From Aureobasidium sp. EXF-3400 (Eukaryota > Ascomycota > Dothideomycetes > Dothideales > Saccotheciaceae): a stretch of DNA of 64,000 nt. Location of the stretch: contig SWBL01000010.1 in assembly GCA_024195585.1 (NCBI GenBank), positions 1-64,000 on the forward strand, in the 5' to 3' direction. This document shows, piece by piece, positions 34,800 to 44,411 of the stretch. The translations under genes and the position numbers were made by a program. How positions within the stretch are numbered: position 1 is the first letter of the stretch; the number at the start of each line of letters is the position of its first letter. The notes beneath the pieces were generated by a model. The model saw only the letters and a program-made list of their open reading frames with translations. It had not been told where the DNA came from and did not search any database.

Positions 34800-37484
34800 A
34801 TGGAATCCACTGGCGACCAGGCCCTTGCGTATGCGCCCGTATTCATCATGCCCACCGGTACGCTACTTACACTCTTGACAGCAAGGCCATCGCCCTCGAC
34901 CTCGAATTTGCACAGACGCTGCAGCCCGCCGACTCTTCTCTGGACCGTGTCTTTGTAGTCTTGCAGCAGTGAGTCAGACATGGCCTGCACATGCCTGTCG
35001 CCATCCTCTTGTACCAACCTCGACACAGATACCGAACTGCCGCCGCACATGCTCTCGCTACCGACTTTCTGTCTGCGCGCGCCGCTGACATTGAGACGCG
35101 TCTCTGGAACGCCCACAATCGTCTGAACGTACGTCTGCGCAAGCAGCTCAGTAAGGTCAGTCTCGATTATGTCATCCGACAAGACGGCCTCCTGCTCACC
35201 TCGTCCATCAGCTGCGCAAGGAACGCTCCAGCAAGCCAGTCGAGACTCGCAAGTTCATCAAGCTGTATCTTGAATTCCTCAAGGACAGCCAGCGCTATTA
35301 TCGAGATTACATTCAGAAGCTGAATGCCAGATTTGGTGGCATCCAAGACTTGGAGCGCATCGCTCGTCAGGTCCGATCTGACCGTACACCTCTCCCTCTC
35401 CTATCTGGTGTTGCATGCACAAAGACTAATTCTTTGTAGCCGTGCCAAAGTCTTCGAGAAGACCCGTGTCCCCACAGATTCAAGCCGCCGTCACTCTATC
35501 CTGTCACCAAACCCTCATTTATCTTGGTGATCTGTTCCGCTATCGTGCTGCCGAGAGACTCGACAAAGAGCCCGACTGGGGACCCGCTATTGGTTACTAC
35601 GCTCTCGCAGCTTCTCTACGGCCCGACTCGGGGCTCGCTTTCCACCAACAATCCGTCGTTGCCTTTGAACAAGGCGACTACCTCCGCTCTACATACTATC
35701 TTTACCGCTCCATCAACGTCGATGAACCCCACCCCAATGCCATTCCTAACCTGGAGTTGCAGTTTAAGAAGATCACCACTGGATGGCAGAAAGGCGATCT
35801 GGTGCCCAAAAACTCTCCCCAAGACCCCGTTGCGTCCCGCAAGGCTTTACTATCCTGGTTCATCCGCTTCCACAGCCTCAGCTACAACGGCCAACATTTC
35901 ACTGGATATGACGAGCTCGAGCGTGAAGTTCTGAGTCGTACCGTTACCGAGATCAAAGCGCGTGCTCTAGACGGCGTCCTTTCCAAGATGACTTTGATCA
36001 ATTTCTGCGCCCAGGCTACCGCCGGCAACCAGTTTGAGAGCAAGCCTGACCAACACAAATTCATGCAGTCCTACTTCTTTTTCCTGCGTTTGAACGTGAA
36101 ATTCTTCACAGCCATTCTGGAAGTCTACCGTGTCGACCTCGAAAAGCACCTTGAGGAGCACATCGAGGCTTCAAGTCTTGTTGATAAGCTTACTGACTTG
36201 GCACGCCATGTCTTGCCTGCTTTGCGCCTCTACAGCACTTGGTTGTTGAGTAATGCTCATATTGTTGCGGCACGTGTTGGCGATGAGCCATTCCAAAAAG
36301 CCATGGATTACTTCTGGCACATTTACGCTAAAACGTTAACGGTCATGGCATTCAACTTTTCGTTCCGTGAGCTTGGCGAGGTCCCATACCAACTCGAGGA
36401 GGATGTTGACGCGTTTGGTCTCAAGCCCTTGAACTCGGACAAATCGCGCAAACTCTGGGTGGATGACGCATCCGGAAAGACCAAGGCTAAATACAACGAT
36501 GAAGGCATCAATCGGCTCGATTCTAACCAGGAGATGCTTGGGAGAGTCCGTGAACTTCTCTTCGATGCCTTGCTTCTTGCCGTGGATACGGTTCGTAGCT
36601 AAATTGTGACAACCCGTCCGTGCATGTTATGCTAACCACCAACACAGGATATACCCATCACCTTCGACGGGTCGCAATTCATTCCTCAGGATTCTAGTTC
36701 AGCTGATGGTAATTTGGTCAGCTCACTTCCAGAAATCGCTTTATCTAGCCAATCCATGCGCAACGCTCCAAACGTTGTGGCAAAAGAGGAACACCAACTG
36801 CGAACACATGTACCTCCAGCCCCTGAAGTCGCTGCGCCAGTAGTTGCTAGTACCAAGCCACTGAACAGGGAGGCCCAACTCAGTCAAATGGTTGATGATC
36901 TTGTCGGACCTGACGAAGACGACATTGTTCTTCCAGACTTGACCATAAAACCTCTCGGGTCCGAGAACAGTTCTTTCAGTGTGCCGAGGTACAAGAGCAA
37001 TGCTCCCCCTAGAGGACTTTCGCCGCGTGCTTTCCAGGCTGTCCGAACACCTGAGTTGCGAACAGAAGCATGGCAGCTACCTCTGAGTCCGACTGGAGCT
37101 CCATCACAGCGCTTACATTCAGTCTCCAACATCTGGAACGACGCACCTGTACGAGAGACGAGCCCGATAACTCCGTTTGGAAGTGCACCTCCAGGACTGC
37201 CGCCTATTCCGACAACCACCAGACGTTCGAATGCGCATTCTCGCGTCAACTCAACCAATTCTGTCAGAAGTCCTCTTCCACAGCCAGACGCAATGTCTTC
37301 GTTCGAGCCAACTCCGAACCCCTACAACAACATTGGCGCCCGTGGAGACCGCTACCAGAGCTTCTCAGGGCACTATGCAGGCATGCAGAGCCCTCTTCTT
37401 TTTGGAGCAGGCACGTCTCCATGGAGTACAGGACCCAGAAAGTCAGTACCCAACATTACACCACCCAATGGCCAAGGCGGTTGA
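34800..37484 (+). CDS. Est1/Ebs1/SMG7-family protein (telomere or NMD)
   Basis: Exons 34800-34828, 34882-34968, 35029-35155, 35212-35383, 35440-36590 and 36648-37484 join in frame to 800 residues. All introns are 53-60 bp, and the first exon is only 29 bp. The N-terminal half is the 14-3-3-like and TPR domain of the family (DIETRLWNAHNRLNVRLRKQ, YLEFLKDSQRYYRDYIQKL, LIYLGDLFRYR, GPAIGYYALAASLRPDSG, ATYHLYR-like STYYLYRSINVDEPHPNA). The rest is the Est1 DNA/RNA-binding domain followed by a disordered Ser/Pro tail. Family members act in nonsense-mediated decay (SMG7, Ebs1) or recruit telomerase (Est1). Filamentous fungi usually have one such gene, and the sequence alone does not decide between the roles. 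Confidence 0.86.
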
Positions 37485-37903
37485 GGGTACAGAGGCTTTG
37501 CCTCAACAAGACAGGCAAGCAAAATATTCAGAAACCTCCTCGTACATCAGAGCTGTCGAGCTTCAGCAAACCTCGAAGATTGTCAGAGGTATTGCGATAG
37601 ACACTGAGTTACTGAGAAGACCGGCGTGGCTTTCCAGGTTAGCCCAAACCCTCTCGAGGACGCCAGGACAAGTCATTAGAGTTTGGTCACTACTTCTGGG
37701 CGCACGGTGCAGAAAGGAGATGAATCGAGTTCGGAGCACGTCAGCCGCTGACAGGACGTCGAACAGTCAACAAGAAGAACATCGGGCGTTTTATGTATCG
37801 TCAGATTGTCTTACATGCTCGTGATGCAGCTTGCTGCTCGAGTGGCTACCTAGGCTGCAAATATTCGTATCGGAACCCCAAAATTGAACCTCCATTATTC
37901 CAC
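37485..37903. other. Intergenic: convergent 3' ends
   Basis: About 420 bases between the Est1-like stop (plus) and the methyltransferase stop (minus). Open frames continue a little but have no recognisable content. Confidence 0.45.
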
Positions 37904-39299
37904 TCATCTTTTCCTGGCCATCCAAGAGCTGGGCTTATACATGTTTTGCAACATACTGCGCGGGTCTTGTATGTAACCAGCCTGTCCAATAACCGAGTCA
38001 TGTTCGGCGATCTCAAATCCAAAATGCTCGACCAACTTGATGACTTCCTCATCCGCAAGTTCGAAAGAACCGGACTCGCCAATGCCTCGATTTCTATCTT
38101 GACTCTCTCTGCCCGCCTCTGAAGAGGAGGATGAAGACGAGTTTTTCTTCTCGGGCGAACCGCTCTCAAAATGCCAAAGCAAAGGTCCCAGGTTTATCCA
38201 CACACCGCCAGGCTTGAGACAGTGTCTGACGGTCTCAATGTATGCAATCAAATTAGGGGCTGTGTCGATGAAGAAGCATGTCGTGACTGCATCAAAAGCT
38301 GCTTCGTATCTTGACTCTTTGTACAAGACGCAGAAGTCACCCGAGGACATTGACATCCGTTGATAAGCGTGTAGTTCTGCTTCTAGATCATTGCAGCTCT
38401 TGTCCAGCTCTTCCGATGGCCATACATCGGGAACCTGTACTTTTTGGAGTTGGTGAGAGCGGTGTGTGTGATTTGAGAAGCCAAGAGCCCAGGGGTGCAC
38501 AGAGTTGGACTTGGGACCCGACGTGTAGTTAAGTATCCAATTGCTGACAAGCAGTTGATGGTATGAGATCTCGTTTCCCTCCATAGCATAGCCTGCATTG
38601 CATATTTCAAAAGCCAAACGTCCTAGTCCAGCACCTGGGACCAATACGCTCACATGAGAGCGCTTGGCTGGACTGATTTCTTCAAATGCTCTGTTGAGCC
38701 TAGCCAGGATGGGCTTGTAGCATGCTTCTCGTTCAGGAGCGCCTTCGGCTGCCCAGTCACGATACAATTGGCGGATGGTTGAGCGTACTTTATCCATATC
38801 CTGTGAGGTGGCTGCTCCATGCCATTCGGTTGATTCGGGGTCTATGCCATACATGTTGAGGCCCAAGGCGAGAACGGTGTCGGCTATATCGGCATTTATA
38901 TCAATTGCTGCATCCACAGCATCCAGAGTCTTGGGCAGACTGAACGGCTCAGAAGCCAGTAGTTCCATGTGAGCCGAAGGAAGCGAATAGAAGGATTGGC
39001 GTCGTAGATGGGTGATGTTATAGTGGGCAGCCTGGCGGTATTGTCTATGGTCGCCAACTCAGAATACATTTTCCTTTCTCTGAGCTTTTGTGTTTTGGCT
39101 TCCTCTTCAGGTTCGTACCTTCCCAATGTACACCATATATTAAAAACAAAAGACAGACATATCTTACTCACCGAAATGAATCGAGGGCAGCAAACAGGAC
39201 CCTTCTTTCGTCTGGATCGCAGAGCGGATCGATTTCCGAGCCATCGTCGTCGGCCATTTCCTCACAAGGTGCCAATATCTGCTCGTCCATCTCATCCAT
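37904..39299 (-). CDS. Carnosine N-methyltransferase-like (N2227 family) enzyme
   Basis: Exons 39299-39172 and 39044-37904 (127-bp intron) encode 422 residues. The splice was fixed by the conserved join ALDSFRQYRQAAHYNITHLRRQSFYSLP, of which only the central part is given by the frame after the intron. The SAM-binding loop is VLVPGAGLGRLAFEI near residue 177, followed by GNEISYHQLLVSNWILN. Later motifs are AFDAVTTCFFIDTAPN and KPGGVWINLGPLLWHF, then a poly-Ser insert and the helix EEVIKLVEHFGFEI. These are signatures of the N2227/CARNMT family, which methylates a histidine ring nitrogen in carnosine or related peptides. The fungal substrate is unknown. The gene is head-to-head with the proteasome chaperone gene, 184 bp apart. 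Confidence 0.9.
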
Positions 39300-39483
39300 A
39301 CTGCTTAAAGAATGCTGCAAATGATGATGGGAAAAGAATTTAGAATACTAGTAGAGCATTGATATAGTCGTTGTCGAAAAGTATAGATACAAGCAGCAAA
39401 CAATGCAAACATGACCATCATAACTTAAATGTATGCGATCAACCCACTCTTGCACCTCTCGAACAAACAAGGCAGTAGCAAAC

Positions 39484-40005
39484 ATGGCCACCGAAGCAAG
39501 CAGACCGCTCACTAATGGCACTGGCCCCAAATCCAGCATGACAGAGCCAATCCAGTTCTCCATGCCCTTGCCAAACGCACCCGGAAGCCGCATCCACACG
39601 CATCTGACCATCCCCGCAACATCCATCCTTCTCTTCTGCACCAGCACTACCGCGGAGTACTCATCTGTTGCCGTACCCTCGCTGGGTAGTTTCGTCTATG
39701 CCATGCCTGATGTATGCGTCATCCAAACATCTTACTCCAATCTGCACACACTGACATTACAATCACAGCGCTACAACCCCTCTGCACCACTCAGCACTCC
39801 TCTCTACACGCTCCCATCAAGTCTAGACTTTGCCGACCGACTGGCCAAAACGTTGGCGAGAAGAACGAATATGCCGGTGCAGGTTGGCAGCTCGGTCAAT
39901 TTCTCGTCGGCTGGAAATGGCGGCAGTGTTGAAGAGGAGATGGAGGCTTTCAGGCAGCTGGTCACGGTTGTACTGAGGGAGGTTGAGAAAGCAAGAGCTG
40001 GTTGA
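39484..40005 (+). CDS. Proteasome assembly chaperone 4-like protein
   Basis: Exons 39484-39711 and 39769-40005 (57-bp intron, a multiple of three and free of stops) encode 154 residues. Start MATEASRP is chosen. The fold pattern matches PAC4/Poc4: PIQFSMPLPN, IPATSILLFCTST, SLGSFVYAMPD, then LSTPLYTLPSSLDFADRLAKTLARRTNMPVQVGSSVNF. These small chaperones pair with PAC3 and help build the 20S alpha ring. The intron is inferred because removing it aligns the two conserved halves and it has a CTGAC branch-like site. Retention would add 19 residues. Confidence 0.78.
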   Translation: MATEASRPLTNGTGPKSSMTEPIQFSMPLPNAPGSRIHTHLTIPATSILLFCTSTTAEYSSVAVPSLGSFVYAMPDVCVIQTSYSNLHTLTLQSQRYNPSAPLSTPLYTLPSSLDFADRLAKTLARRTNMPVQVGSSVNFSSAGNGGSVEEEMEAFRQLVTVVLREVEKARAG

Positions 40006-40429
40006 ACAATATGGATGTGATGGAATCGATACAGAAAGATACAATTGTCCTGAAGAGACGACGCTACTGAGCGTAGGTTGCAGTGCGGTCGGCTGGCACT
40101 AGGAACATGTCACGGCCCGACAATTCGCTCGCTCAAGGAGTGCCTTCGTATGCTAACTACATACAGCCATGCGATCAGAACTGGGATGTTGCCAGCTCAC
40201 AAGCGGACACAGCCACGAATACACGATACTTCTTTGGCTCTCCCAAACGCATCTCCGGCTCAAAAGGCAGAGCAGTTCTTCTTCAACAACGTTCTCCATC
40301 AAGCCGCAACGGCTAGGAACTCGAGGTCAACTAGAGAGATGCTGTTGTGTCACAGAGTCTATGTATGTTGGGGACAAGCAATCAGAGATACAGATAATAG
40401 GAAGCATTCAATCATAACAAGCGTCCTCT
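40006..40429. other. Intergenic: convergent 3' ends
   Basis: About 420 bases between the chaperone gene and the AP endonuclease gene. No feature identified. Confidence 0.45.
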
Positions 40430-41569
40430 TCATGTTGTCCGGTCATCCTGCGCAAAGTCGAATGTTGCAAATAAAGGAACATGATCACTGGGCCCTCTTT
40501 CCTTTTCCGTAGCACAAACACCTGCATCAACAATCTTCTTCTCCAAAGATCCAGAACAGATGATCAAATCAACCCTATCACAACTGCTTCCAAACTTTCT
40601 TCCACGAGAATAATATGTATACCCCCTTTCATCTCCGTGAATGTGTCTGTATGTATCAATAGCCTTAAGTCCTTCCTCTGCGTCAAAAAACTTCTCGTTG
40701 AAGTCTGCTCGATTGATAACATGCTGTACAGGGGATATGCGCAGATTGGGATAACCATCCAACTTGGAACGAGCAATATTCATGTCGCCAGCAAGAATCA
40801 CACCAAAGCCTTGAGATTCAAGCGATTTGGCTTCGTCAAGGATATGCTTGTGCACTGCTAGTTTTCTGTCATGTCTGGTGCCTACCACAGCTCCAGTTCT
40901 GCTATCCTTGTATGCATTATCTGTGCCATTGACGGCGTAGATATTCCAGATGCTCAGTTTAGGTTCTTCTGTTTCGACAATCTGAATGCGGCCTTCGAGA
41001 TCCCAGTCCACACTTCGTATAGTTGGTTTGTATCTGGCAGCAAAACTTTTGCGGATGATGGTGCATACACCGTATATCTTTCTACCGAAACCTCGAGCGT
41101 TGTGGGGATCGGTGGGTAGACAGAAGTGAGCTTCGTAGTCGGGTTCGTTTTCTGTGATACTGCTGACGGCTTTTCGGACTGCTGATATCGTTGCTTCGTC
41201 ATTTGGGTTGATCTTTACTTCTTGAAGGCAGAGTATTGTAGGCCAGTCATGCCGTCGTAGGAAATCTCGAAGGGATGCTGTGGCTGTAGCGGGTGTCTCT
41301 GATTGCTTGGATGATGTCCTCTTAGCTTGGAAATACGAAGTTATTGACTTTTGTATGAAGGGCTGAATCCCATTGACATTCCAGGCATAGACACTGATGC
41401 GATCTATATCTGAAGGGGTTGATGGCTTGGTTTCGTTGTTGTCCATACGTCTTCTCTTGAGAGGGGGCGGGCTGACACTCATCTTGCAGTTCTGTGTTCT
41501 GACGACTGCAGTCTTGATGCTCAATCCCACGCGTTGCGTTATACCAGTAGAAAGTGTGAGTGGCAACAT
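40430..41569 (-). CDS. AP endonuclease / exonuclease III-type DNA repair enzyme
   Basis: An intronless frame encodes 379 residues (350 if translation starts at the second Met, 41482). It belongs to the endonuclease/exonuclease/phosphatase superfamily, ExoIII/APE1 type. Motifs are YAWNVNGI, LCLQEVKINPND with the metal-binding Glu, YGVCTIIRK, WNIYAVNGT with the catalytic Asn pair, LAGDMNIARSKLDG and the final GPSDHVPLFATFDF with the Asp-His pair. The enzyme incises DNA at abasic sites in base-excision repair. The first 29 residues contain Arg/Lys but no acidic residue and could be a mitochondrial presequence. Right after the second Met comes PPPLKRRRMD, a likely nuclear signal. It diverges from the aminotransferase gene (355 bp). 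Confidence 0.88.
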   Translation of the reverse strand: MLPLTLSTGITQRVGLSIKTAVVRTQNCKMSVSPPPLKRRRMDNNETKPSTPSDIDRISVYAWNVNGIQPFIQKSITSYFQAKRTSSKQSETPATATASLRDFLRRHDWPTILCLQEVKINPNDEATISAVRKAVSSITENEPDYEAHFCLPTDPHNARGFGRKIYGVCTIIRKSFAARYKPTIRSVDWDLEGRIQIVETEEPKLSIWNIYAVNGTDNAYKDSRTGAVVGTRHDRKLAVHKHILDEAKSLESQGFGVILAGDMNIARSKLDGYPNLRISPVQHVINRADFNEKFFDAEEGLKAIDTYRHIHGDERGYTYYSRGRKFGSSCDRVDLIICSGSLEKKIVDAGVCATEKERGPSDHVPLFATFDFAQDDRTT

Positions 41570-41924
41570 CTAGAAGTAATGTATGTTGAGGTCGGAGTCT
41601 AAAGAGTGACAACTGAACGGTCTGCCCAACTCCAGCGTCCACTGGCCACACATCACCCGCAAGATCGCAACTTCAACGTGTTGGTGATTTCACGTCTTGC
41701 TGGTAGCTCTCCTTCAGACACCCACCTCTTTTGTATCTGATATTCGTGTGTAATTAAGACTCCGTGTGTTAAAGATAGTGATTTGCCCGGTGAGAATCGT
41801 CCACTTTCCCGCCCCAGCTTGACAGTTTCCCGCGCCTTTTGGGGTTTGCCGATCTGTTGATAAATAGACCATCTGCGCCAATTCATCATGAATTACAAGT
41901 CAACCTATTTCTAAGATTTCGACA
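41570..41924. promoter_or_regulatory. Shared upstream region, AP endonuclease and aminotransferase
   Basis: 355 bases between divergent starts. No defined element recognised. The label reflects gene layout. Confidence 0.4.
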
Positions 41925-43503
41925 ATGACCACAATTGAATCTCAAAGCGCTGTATTTCACCGAAGTCTCCATAGCGATCCTATATCAGTGGTTGGAGCTG
42001 ATGGAAACTACCTGCATTTATCCGATGATCGAAAACTGCTTGATGCTACTGGAGGAGCCGCTGTATCATGTCTGGGTCATGCTAACAAGCGTGTGAAAGA
42101 GGCCATCATAAGTCAATTGGATGTTGTCTCGTATGTGCATTCCGCAACTTTCGGTACAGAAGCAGCAGAGAAGCTTGCAAGAGAATTGGTCGACACAACT
42201 GGTGGAGAAATGTCAAAAGCGTATATAGTCAGCTCTGGTAAAGTATATCGAACAAGGCATATACACCAACGTTCACTGACAGGACATAGGTTCCGAAGCA
42301 ATGGAGGCAGCCCTGAAACTTGCAAGGCAACACTATCTCGAGTCGAACCCGCCACAGCCTCAGAGAACGAAATTCATCGCCAGACACGAGTCTTATCACG
42401 GCACAACACTTGGAGCACTATCAGTCAGCGGTCACAAAGCACGGCGTGCTCCATATGAGCCTATGTTGCTTCCAAACATGAGTAGGGTCTCTGCTTGCAA
42501 TGCGTATCGTGGCATGGCAAAGGATGAAACAGAGGCAGAATACGTGGACAGGCTAGCAAAGGAACTCGATGATGAGTTCCAGCGCCTCGGCCCGAAAACA
42601 GTATGCGCCTTTGTCGCCGAGCCTGTAGTTGGAGCTGTAAGTGAATCAACCCCGATACTTGATACATACTGACCGAGAAAAGGCTTTGGGATGCGTCCCA
42701 GCAGTCGGAGGATATTTCCAAGCAGTGCGTGGTATTTGCGACAAGTATGGGGCACTTTTAATTCTCGACGAAGTGATGTGTGGTATGGGTCGTACAGGCA
42801 CAATGCATGCCTGGCAATCGCCTCTTATAAAGGTGACGCCCGACATCCAGACCATTGGAAAGGGGCTAGGTGGTGGATATGCTCCAGTAGCGGGCGTGTT
42901 GATCAGTCGCAAGGTCACAGACACACTCTTTGCAGGTACTGGTGGGTTTGCTCATGGACAGACCTACCAAGGGCATCCTGTCAGTTGTCGAGCTGCGCTG
43001 GAGGTACTCAGAGTCATCCAAGATGAGAGTTTAGTACAAAATGTGGCCGCTATGGGCGAGAAGCTGGAACAACTACTGAAGCAAATTGTCTTGCCATTGC
43101 CACATGTTGGTGATGTGCGAGGAAAAGGACTCTTTTGGGGAGCAAGTGCCATCAAAGACCAATACCAACTCAGCGCTGACAGAAGCAGATCGAGTTTGTC
43201 AAGGACAAAACAACAAAGGAGCCATTCGATCCGAAGGAGAATGTTGCGATGAACATTCATGGAAAAGGTGTGTGCCTGGGCTTGCTTGTCCAGGTTGATT
43301 GAAGATATGCTGATTGATTGCCTGCAGGGTTGAGCGATCCTCACAACATCACACTTTATCCCGGCAGTGGCACGGTTGACGGCAAAGTTGGGGATCACAT
43401 TCTCCTTGCTCCTGCGTACAATGTGACAGTGGACGTGATCGAGCTGATAGTAAGAAAAACGGCAGCAGTGATTGAGGAGTACTTCGCACAGCGTAGAGAC
43501 TAG
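41925..43503 (+). CDS. Class III PLP-dependent aminotransferase
   Basis: Exons 41925-42237, 42290-42636, 42683-43141, 43189-43267 and 43328-43503 encode 457 residues. Introns are 52, 46, 47 and 60 bp; the third has a GC donor. The fold-type I class III pattern is complete: DATGGAAVSCLGHANKRV, SSGSEAMEAALKLARQHY, ARHESYHGTTLGALSVSGH, AFVAEPVVGA, LLILDEVMCGMGRTGTMHAW and the Schiff-base lysine in TIGKGLGGGYAPVAG. The late pieces are QTYQGHPVSCRAALEVL and the Arg-containing RGKGLFWGIEFVKD, which crosses the GC-AG intron. Fungal relatives are annotated as omega- or acetylornithine-type aminotransferases of unknown substrate, and this sequence does not narrow that. There is no targeting peptide, so it is probably cytosolic. 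Confidence 0.9.
43142..43188 (+). other. GC-AG intron in the aminotransferase gene
   Basis: Donor GCAAGT and acceptor AAGCAG with a CTGAC branch-like site. Removing these 47 bases restores GLFWG-IEFVKDK, the conserved join in class III aminotransferases. Without removal the frame departs from the family sequence and ends early. Confidence 0.85.
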
Positions 43504-44411
43504 AAGTATTGGCATTAATTATGAAGCGGTACATGGAGGATTCGTCGAGGCGAAGCTCAGCTCTAGATCGGCGTGGAAGAATCCAGACTTTAGCCTTTTG
43601 AATGCAATGCGATTCTGGGCTCTTACAAAACTCGCTCAATGCTCGTGTCAGTATCAATGCAACAGTTGGACAGTATAAAGCTACTAGACAAGTATTATTT
43701 GGTGACGTGTGGAGGCAAGTCAAAATGGTGAATGGAGGTGCAGCGCCACTGAGCCAGGAAATACCAAATGGGGTGAGACAATCAACAAATGGAGTCAAAG
43801 GGACGCAATAGTCTCGGAACACGCATTCGACTTGCATGAAATATGGTGCGCAGGTAGTGTGTAGTAAGAGGACCAGATTCAATGAAAACAGAAAATAAAT
43901 AGACAGATAGTGTTGGGTTTTGAGAAGAGTTGTGTTGATGAGGATGCGGAGAGTGCCAGGCAGAATGACGAAGCGCAGTGAATGCTCGCCAGCTCGTTGC
44001 AGTGTCTCGCACGCTTTCTCGTCCAGCCCTCTGGCACACATTTTCACCTTCTGCCCATAGCCCTCCCTCGACCAATACGACAAGGTCGACTCTGCCACCT
44101 GCGCGAGCCCGTCACTCGGTCACGCCGCCTCGACCCACAGCAGCCGTAGTTAAGCCGCTTGTTCTGTGCGAGTGAGGTCTCTACGCCAGACTTCTTTCTC
44201 GTAGGCCGAGCCTGTCCAAGTCCAACTGACGCTCTTTTGTCGAATGAGCCGGGAGCATTGCCCGAACACCAGCCGCTGCCGCCGAACCGTCTGCGTCGAG
44301 TGAGCCGAGTCTCGCTGATATCTGCTTCGTTCGCTGCACCGTGCCGACGACGACATCGACATCATCCTCCGCTGCAATCACGCCCACCAGACCCTGTCAC
44401 GCCGTGATAAC
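43504..44411. other. Intergenic, about 0.9 kb upstream of LAMMER kinase
   Basis: It contains the aminotransferase 3' UTR and the kinase promoter and 5' UTR. A long open frame on the minus strand (44098-43349) partly overlaps the aminotransferase and shows no protein family. The last 400 bases are C-rich on the plus strand. Confidence 0.45.

Noticed and set aside
43349..44098. A 249-codon minus-strand frame overlapping the aminotransferase 3' end
   Set aside because: The composition is not protein-like and it lies antisense to a convincing last exon.
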